This document shows positions 58,836 through 64,000 of a DNA stretch of 64,000 nt, piece by piece. Both the position numbers and the translations under genes were made by a program. The notes beneath the pieces are model-generated. The model saw only the letters and a list, made by a program, of their open reading frames with translations. It was not told the origin of the DNA and ran no database searches. The stretch is taken from NCBI GenBank assembly GCA_027488985.1, contig JAIYAR010000017.1, positions 53,281 through 117,280 on the forward strand. Reading direction: 5' to 3'. Position 1 is the first letter of the stretch, and every line of letters begins with the position of its first letter. Origin of the DNA: Comamonadaceae bacterium (GTDB taxonomy: Bacteria > Pseudomonadota > Gammaproteobacteria > Burkholderiales > Burkholderiaceae_C).

Positions 58836-58906
58836 CATAAAAAATTAATTTTTAAGTTAAAGTGAGTCACCCGGGCTTGCTTTGCCTTGAACCTCTGGAG
58901 ACGCAC

Positions 58907-60649
58907 ATGGGCAACTTGAAAATCAGCACACGTCTGTACGCAGGCTTTGCGCTTTTGATCGCGGTGATGGTGGCGGTGGTGGTGCTGGCATTCGTGGAGC
59001 TCAATGTCTTGCGCGTTGCTACCCAGCAGATCGCCAACAATGCCCTGCCCAGCGTCCAGGAGACGAACAAGCTCAATACTTTGATTGCCGAGTTCCGCAT
59101 CATCGAGATTCAGCATGCGCTGGCCATCGAAGAGGGCACCAAGCAGGACTTGGAGAAACTGCTGGACAGCACCCAGGCCAAGATCCAGGAAACCAAGACC
59201 CGCTATGAGCCGCTGATCAGCAGCGACGAGGAGCGCAAGGGCTATGAGGAATTCAACAAATTCCGCCGTTTGTACATGGAAGCGCACAAGGAGATCAAAG
59301 ATTACTCGCGGCGCAATGACGCGGCTGGCGCGGCCATGTTGTTGGATGCGGAGTCCAAAGCCATGTTCGACCGCTCGGGCAAGGTTCTGGACAACTTGAT
59401 CCTGCTGAACCAACAGGCGGCGGATGCATCTGCTCAGGACGCTGAAAAAGCCTATGCCACAGCACGCTACGTGTTGCTGGCGTCTCTAATAGTGGGGATC
59501 GCGATCGCAGTGCTGGCCGCGACTTTCATTACCCGCTCTATCACCAAGCCTCTGGAAGAGGCGCTGTCGGTAGCCACCAATGTGGCATCCGGCGATCTGA
59601 CAGGACGCATCACCAGCAGCAGCAAAGACGAGGTAGGCAAGCTCTTGCAGGCCATGCAGGCCATGCAGGACGGACTCATCAAGGTTGTAGCCCGGGTGCG
59701 CAATGGCTCGGACAGCGTGTCCAACGCCAGTGCCGAGATTGCCCAGGGCAACAACGACTTGAGCGCACGCACCGAGCACCAGGCCAGCGCGCTGGAGCAA
59801 ACGGCTGCCAGCATGGAAGAGCTGAATGCGGCCGTAAAGCAAAACGCCGACAACGCCCGCCAGGCCAACCAGTTGGCCATGAATGCCTCCACGGTGGCGG
59901 TACAAGGCGGCGAGGTGGTGGGCCAGGTGGTCGACACCATGAAAGGTATTAACGAAGCCAGCCGCAAGATCAGCGACATCATCAGTGTGATCGACGGCAT
60001 CGCCTTCCAGACCAACATCCTGGCTTTGAATGCGGCGGTGGAAGCCGCACGCGCAGGGGAGCAGGGTCGTGGCTTTGCGGTGGTGGCTTCAGAAGTCCGC
60101 TCACTGGCAGGCCGCAGCGCGGAAGCGGCCAAGGAAATCAAGAGTCTGATCAACGCCAGCGTGGAGCGGGTGGAGCAGGGCACGGCCCTGGTCGACAAGG
60201 CGGGCGAAACCATGACCGAGGTGGTCAGCAGCATCCGTCGCGTGACAGACATCATGGGCGAGATCAGCGCAGCCAGCAACGAGCAAAGTGCCGGCGTGGC
60301 GCAGGTGGGTGAGGCCATCACCTCCATGGACCAGACCACGCAACAGAACGCCGCTCTGGTCGAAGAAATGGCCGCCGCTGCGAGCAGCCTCAAAAGCCAG
60401 GCGACAGAGCTGGTGCACGTGGTGTCTGTATTCAAGTTGGCTGCAGGCCAGCAGGTGGCAAGCACATCAGCCAGTTTGGAAGCCCCCGCTGCGCGCAGGC
60501 CAGCGCTGCCGGTGGCCTCCAAGCAGGCCATTGCCCCTGCGACCCGCCCCGCACTTGCCAAGACGGCGCCCCGTTTAGCCCCCAGCACCCCCAAGCCGCC
60601 CGCACCCGCGAAGTCATCAGGCCAGGAAGACGAGTGGGAAAGCTTCTGA
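58907..60649 (+). CDS. Methyl-accepting chemotaxis protein, first of tandem trio
   Basis: A 580-residue receptor: TM1 about residues 10-31 ([20 protein letters not shown]), four-helix-bundle periplasmic sensor, TM2 near 187-208 ([20 protein letters not shown]), HAMP, signalling domain with [13 protein letters not shown] and [12 protein letters not shown]. After a Pro/Ala-rich flexible linker it ends EDEWESF, a WE(S/T)F tether for CheR/CheB. ATG 58907 follows CTGGAG by six bases. Ligand unknown. Confidence 0.93.
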   Translation: MGNLKISTRLYAGFALLIAVMVAVVVLAFVELNVLRVATQQIANNALPSVQETNKLNTLIAEFRIIEIQHALAIEEGTKQDLEKLLDSTQAKIQETKTRYEPLISSDEERKGYEEFNKFRRLYMEAHKEIKDYSRRNDAAGAAMLLDAESKAMFDRSGKVLDNLILLNQQAADASAQDAEKAYATARYVLLASLIVGIAIAVLAATFITRSITKPLEEALSVATNVASGDLTGRITSSSKDEVGKLLQAMQAMQDGLIKVVARVRNGSDSVSNASAEIAQGNNDLSARTEHQASALEQTAASMEELNAAVKQNADNARQANQLAMNASTVAVQGGEVVGQVVDTMKGINEASRKISDIISVIDGIAFQTNILALNAAVEAARAGEQGRGFAVVASEVRSLAGRSAEAAKEIKSLINASVERVEQGTALVDKAGETMTEVVSSIRRVTDIMGEISAASNEQSAGVAQVGEAITSMDQTTQQNAALVEEMAAAASSLKSQATELVHVVSVFKLAAGQQVASTSASLEAPAARRPALPVASKQAIAPATRPALAKTAPRLAPSTPKPPAPAKSSGQEDEWESF

Positions 60650-60714
60650 CGGCTTGAATAAAGCACGGCAATTTCACGCATTGCACTGCAGCAAAGCGGG
60701 TTAGCATGTTTTGA

Positions 60715-60738
60715 CGTCAGCCAATCACTGTGCTGACG
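60715..60738. promoter_or_regulatory. Hairpin in the leader of the second trio chemoreceptor gene
   Basis: CGTCAGC (60715-60721) and GCTGACG (60732-60738) are perfect 7-base arms with a 10-base loop, ending 7 bases before the AAGGAG ribosome site of the gene at 60758. It could be a weak terminator for the upstream gene or a leader hairpin; no T-run follows. Confidence 0.4.
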
Positions 60739-60757
60739 GGTACCAAGGAGTTGTCGA

Positions 60758-62533
60758 ATGAATTTCAGTCAAATGAAGGTGTCTGCGCGGCTAGCGTGGG
60801 CTTTCGGTGTGGTGCTGGTGGCCATGGTGTTGTCGGCCTCGTTTACCTTCAATCGCATGTCTGCCATGAATCGCGCGATGGAGGATATGCAGACGCAAAA
60901 CAACGTCAAGATCCAGCAGAGCACCGAGATGTCCGAAGCGATCCATGTCGTGGTGCGGGTCATGCGCAGTCTGATGCTGCTGACCGATGCCAAGCAGATC
61001 GCTGAAGGGCAAGAGCTGATCGCGGCCTCCCGCGCCAAGTACGACAAAGCCTGGCAGCAGTTGGTCTCTATGCCCGCCACCGGAAACGACAAAGAAGCAC
61101 AAGCCCAGATCGAGGCCGCCCGAAACAAGGCCCGCCCGTTGAACGACCAGGTGCTCGCACTCACGCAGGCCGGGAAGCAGGCAGAAGCGATTGACCTGCT
61201 GTTCAAAGAAGCCGGTCCCGCCGTCACCGCTTGGCAGGTGGCACTGGAAGAAAACACCGCGCTGCAGCAGTCCAATAACCGCGACGCCTTCGAGGCCGCC
61301 CAATCCAGTTATTCCCAAACCCGTACGACGCTGGTGGTGGTCAATCTCTTGTGCATCGGCTTGGCAGTGTTGCTGGGCTGGCTGGTCACCAGGTCCATCA
61401 CCCGTCAACTCGGTACCGAGCCCTCTACCGCAGCGGCGCTCGCCCGCAGCGTGGCGCAGGGCGATTTGAGCGTGCCCATCATGTTGGCGCCCGGTGACAC
61501 CGAGAGCATGATGGCGCAGCTAAAAAGCATGCAGGAGAGCCTGGCCCGAGTGGTGGTGAGTGTGCGCAAAGGGGCAGAGAGCGTGTCCACCGCCAGCGCA
61601 GAAATCGCGCAAGGCAACCATGACTTGTCTGCACGTACCGAGCAACAAGCCAGTGCCTTGGAGCAGACCGCTGCCAGCATGGAGCAGCTGGGTTCCACGG
61701 TCAAACAAAATGCCGATGGCGCCCGCCAGGCTAACCAGATGGCGGCCCAAGCGTCTGAGGTGGCTCAGCGCGGCGGTGCCGTGGTGGGTGAGGTGGTCAA
61801 CACCATGCGTGGCATCAATGAAGCCAGCCGGAAAATCAGCGACATCATCAGCGTCATTGATGGCATTGCCTTCCAAACCAACATCCTGGCCCTCAACGCG
61901 GCAGTAGAAGCCGCACGTGCCGGTGAACAGGGGCGCGGTTTTGCGGTGGTAGCCAGCGAGGTCCGGTCATTGGCCGGCCGCAGCGCTGAAGCTGCCAAGG
62001 AAATCAAGATGCTCATTAACGCCAGTGTGGAGCGTGTGGAGCAAGGTACGGCATTGGTCGATCAGGCCGGCCAGACCATGGACGAGGTGGTCAGCAGCAT
62101 CCGCCGTGCCACTGACATCATGGGTGAGATCAACGCGGCAAGCACCGAGCAAACCAACGGCGTGCTGCAAGTTGGAGAGGCGGTCAAGAATATGGACCAG
62201 GCCACACAGCAAAACGCCGCGCTGGTCGAAGAGATGGCTGCCGCCGCCAGCAGCCTCAAGTCCCAGTCGGGTGATCTGGTGGAGGTGGTGTCCATCTTCA
62301 AACTTGCGGGCAGTGAACCCGTGCACCGCGCTGCGGCGTTCGTCACGCAGCCTCCCAAGGTCACCCCCAAGCCCCTATTGGCGCCAACACGCGCGCCTGC
62401 GGTGCGGGCCACACCGGTTTCCACTTTGCCGGCACGACCGCCACAGCGCGCGACGCCGCCTGCCGCTTCGTTGCCCAAGCCGGTCAGCCGGACAACGCCT
62501 GCCGGAGGCGATGACGATTGGGAGACCTTTTAA
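60758..62533 (+). CDS. Methyl-accepting chemotaxis protein, second of tandem trio
   Basis: A 591-residue receptor: TM1 about 11-31 ([18 protein letters not shown]), periplasmic four-helix bundle, TM2 near 189-207 ([20 protein letters not shown]), HAMP ([22 protein letters not shown]) and a signalling domain nearly identical to its neighbours. A Pro/Arg/Ala-rich linker of about 60 residues precedes the C-terminal DDDWETF tether for adaptation enzymes. ATG 60758 with AAGGAG. The HAMP start GTEPS differs from the first receptor, so the sensor halves are not simple copies. Confidence 0.93.
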   Translation: MNFSQMKVSARLAWAFGVVLVAMVLSASFTFNRMSAMNRAMEDMQTQNNVKIQQSTEMSEAIHVVVRVMRSLMLLTDAKQIAEGQELIAASRAKYDKAWQQLVSMPATGNDKEAQAQIEAARNKARPLNDQVLALTQAGKQAEAIDLLFKEAGPAVTAWQVALEENTALQQSNNRDAFEAAQSSYSQTRTTLVVVNLLCIGLAVLLGWLVTRSITRQLGTEPSTAAALARSVAQGDLSVPIMLAPGDTESMMAQLKSMQESLARVVVSVRKGAESVSTASAEIAQGNHDLSARTEQQASALEQTAASMEQLGSTVKQNADGARQANQMAAQASEVAQRGGAVVGEVVNTMRGINEASRKISDIISVIDGIAFQTNILALNAAVEAARAGEQGRGFAVVASEVRSLAGRSAEAAKEIKMLINASVERVEQGTALVDQAGQTMDEVVSSIRRATDIMGEINAASTEQTNGVLQVGEAVKNMDQATQQNAALVEEMAAAASSLKSQSGDLVEVVSIFKLAGSEPVHRAAAFVTQPPKVTPKPLLAPTRAPAVRATPVSTLPARPPQRATPPAASLPKPVSRTTPAGGDDDWETF

Positions 62534-62636
62534 CCACAAGTCCGGTTCAGTTCTTGTCGTTTTGGTCGAAATTACGTAAATTGCCTCTCAAATCCAATAA
62601 GTTGCGCGTTGGAAGCGCCGGCCACAAAGGAAATCC

Positions 62637-64000
62637 ATGAACTTGAACCGCCTTGGCATTCGCGCCCGCATCACCGCCGGATTGGCCCTCATCTTGCTCC
62701 TGGCAGTTCTGAGTGCTGCCAATTCGCTCTACCAGAACATCTCGGTCAAGTACGAGGCCGGCGAGGTTGCTACTTCCTGGATACCCGCTATCGAAAATCT
62801 GGGGCGAATGAAAGGCCATCTGTCTGAGCACTACTTGGTGACCAATGACCGCTTGGCAGTCCAAGGCAGCTTGGATGCGGTGAGTTTCAAAAAGAAGATT
62901 CAGGAACTGGAATCCGATTTGGCCAAGGCCACGGAGGTATACGCAGCCACACTGCTGACCTACTCGGACGAGAACGCCGCGCAAGGCGACGCCGAGAAGG
63001 CCTTGTATGCCGATTACCAGGCCAAGCGCGACGCCTACTTCGCCATTGCCAAAAGCAGCAGCGATGCGGTGGAAGACGCCATGGGTGACGACAACGTGCT
63101 GAACCTCCTGCGACAGGAGTACTCGGTGAAAGGGCCTGTGGCCTTTCGCAAGGCCTATGACGCCATGGAGGCTATTCTGCAGTTCAACCTCAAGGGTACA
63201 GCGGGCGCCGCCACCCTGGTGGCTGACAAAGTGAGTACCGCGGAGCAGGCCATGGTGGCTGCCTTGGTCGTGAGCTTGCTGGTGGGGGGCGCACTGATTT
63301 GGCTGATCCCACGCAGTGTGATTGACCCGGTGAACCAGGCTGTCGCGGTCGCCCAAAGCATTGCCGAAGGCGACTTGACCCACCGGGTGCAGGTGCAAGG
63401 CAGTGACGAAATGAGCCAGCTCCTGACGAGCCTGGACCGCATGCGATCCCAGTTAGTGACCGTGGTCTCCAACGTCCGGCAGGGCTCCGAATCCGTCGCC
63501 ACCGCCAGTGCAGAAATCGCCCAAGGCAACAACGACCTCTCCGCCCGCACCGAACAACAAGCCAGCGCCCTGGAAGAAACCGCAGCTTCCATGGAAGAAC
63601 TCGGCTCCACCGTCAAACAAAACGCCGACTCCGCCCGTCAAGCCAACCAACTCGCCATGAATGCCTCTACCGTGGCTATCCAAGGTGGAGAAGTGGTTGG
63701 CCAAGTCGTAGAGACCATGAAAGGCATTAATGAGTCCAGCCGCAAGATCGCAGACATCATCAGCGTCATTGACGGCATCGCCTTCCAAACCAACATCCTG
63801 GCCCTGAATGCAGCGGTAGAAGCTGCACGCGCCGGAGAACAAGGCCGGGGCTTTGCAGTTGTTGCTTCTGAAGTCCGGTCCCTCGCAGGACGGTCTGCCG
63901 AGGCCGCCAAAGAAATCAAGAGCCTGATCAACGCCAGCGTAGAGCGGGTAGAGCAAGGAAGCAGCCTGGTAGACAAAGCCGGTGAAACCATGACCGAAGT
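62637..64000 (+). CDS. Methyl-accepting chemotaxis protein, third of tandem trio (3' end outside window)
   Basis: Frame open from ATG 62637 (AAAGGAAATCC upstream) to the window edge, 454 codons. TM1 about residues 12-30 ([20 protein letters not shown]), periplasmic helical sensor, TM2 near 205-225 ([20 protein letters not shown]), HAMP and most of the signalling domain ([17 protein letters not shown]). From about 63500 onward codon choice changes sharply: every Gln is CAA (11 of 11 by hand count), whereas the first 860 bases use CAG 11 times and CAA 4. The signalling module therefore looks imported by recombination. Confidence 0.92.
   Translation, partial: MNLNRLGIRARITAGLALILLLAVLSAANSLYQNISVKYEAGEVATSWIPAIENLGRMKGHLSEHYLVTNDRLAVQGSLDAVSFKKKIQELESDLAKATEVYAATLLTYSDENAAQGDAEKALYADYQAKRDAYFAIAKSSSDAVEDAMGDDNVLNLLRQEYSVKGPVAFRKAYDAMEAILQFNLKGTAGAATLVADKVSTAEQAMVAALVVSLLVGGALIWLIPRSVIDPVNQAVAVAQSIAEGDLTHRVQVQGSDEMSQLLTSLDRMRSQLVTVVSNVRQGSESVATASAEIAQGNNDLSARTEQQASALEETAASMEELGSTVKQNADSARQANQLAMNASTVAIQGGEVVGQVVETMKGINESSRKIADIISVIDGIAFQTNILALNAAVEAARAGEQGRGFAVVASEVRSLAGRSAEAAKEIKSLINASVERVEQGSSLVDKAGETMTE

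Noticed and set aside
58836-58906. Flagellar sigma-28 promoter before the chemoreceptor trio
   Set aside because: No acceptable TAAAGTTT plus GCCGATAA pair at 11-base spacing here or before the other receptors; GCCGTTAT near 15980 (minus strand) lacks a fitting -35 element.
1-64000. tRNA, rRNA, CRISPR array, insertion sequence, integrase or prophage
   Set aside because: Read on both strands; no cloverleaf, repeat-spacer series, transposase or phage structural gene was recognised.

Overview
The window looks like chromosomal DNA of a free-living, motile betaproteobacterium, most likely of the family Comamonadaceae (Rhodoferax/Curvibacter-like). Reasons: high G+C coding sequence, Bug-type (tripartite tricarboxylate family) binding protein, DUF3567 and PhaM proteins typical of Burkholderiales, type IV pilus twitching ATPases, a feruloyl-CoA synthase operon, and many chemoreceptors. 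I see no rRNA, tRNA, CRISPR array, insertion sequence or prophage. Genes are tightly packed; only one stretch above 300 bases (15938-16350) lacks a gene.

Layout. 1-1704: end of a GH13 glycosidase and a MATE exporter. 1701-5792: a De Ley-Doudoroff-type sugar acid cluster (SMP-30 lactonase, SDR dehydrogenase, DgoR-like GntR regulator, DgoK, DgoA). 5789-8386: rsmI divergent from yraN-diaA-dolP, the E. coli yraL-yraP block without lpoA. 8452-12326: a beta-hydroxyacid dehydrogenase, pilU, pilT and divergent yggS. 12323-19467: amino-acid binding protein, Lrp regulator, chemoreceptor, and bifunctional putA. 19548-26136: four same-strand genes, FecR-domain protein, TPR/beta-barrel outer-membrane protein, hybrid histidine kinase and a PAS-PAS-GGDEF-EAL-receiver protein. 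26319-35641: chemoreceptor, MBL hydrolase, purT, arginase-asparaginase pair, PhyH dioxygenase, CSS-EAL phosphodiesterase, a secreted hypothetical and a Bor-like lipoprotein. 35770-40425: GlcD, flavin amine oxidase, LysR and MarR regulators. 40434-45991: hydroxycinnamate-CoA cluster with a near-perfect operator palindrome. 46131-54623: psd, chemoreceptor, purU, DUF3567, two DUF3108 paralogues, FAH hydrolase, fghA, marC. 54703-56772: DksA-like finger protein and a copper module (DUF2946, YcnI, PCuAC). 56865-64000: phaM, a FIST sensor protein and three tandem chemoreceptors, the last cut by the window end.

The most unusual signal is a dispersed repeat of about 40-60 bp (core GCTATTGAATTCATAGC followed by TGCTCGCGCA) with eight recognisable copies. 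Five lie inside protein-coding genes (dgoA, yggS, putA twice, ycnI), and the four forward coding copies are all read in the same frame as Ile/Val-Ala-Ala-x-Ala. In ycnI the repeat builds the signal peptide. A second, double-hairpin element is also embedded in putA. Other points are six perfect GGGTTA units at the end of the fecR-like gene, a 28-bp perfect terminator stem after dolP, and a codon-usage break inside the last chemoreceptor that points to domain recombination.
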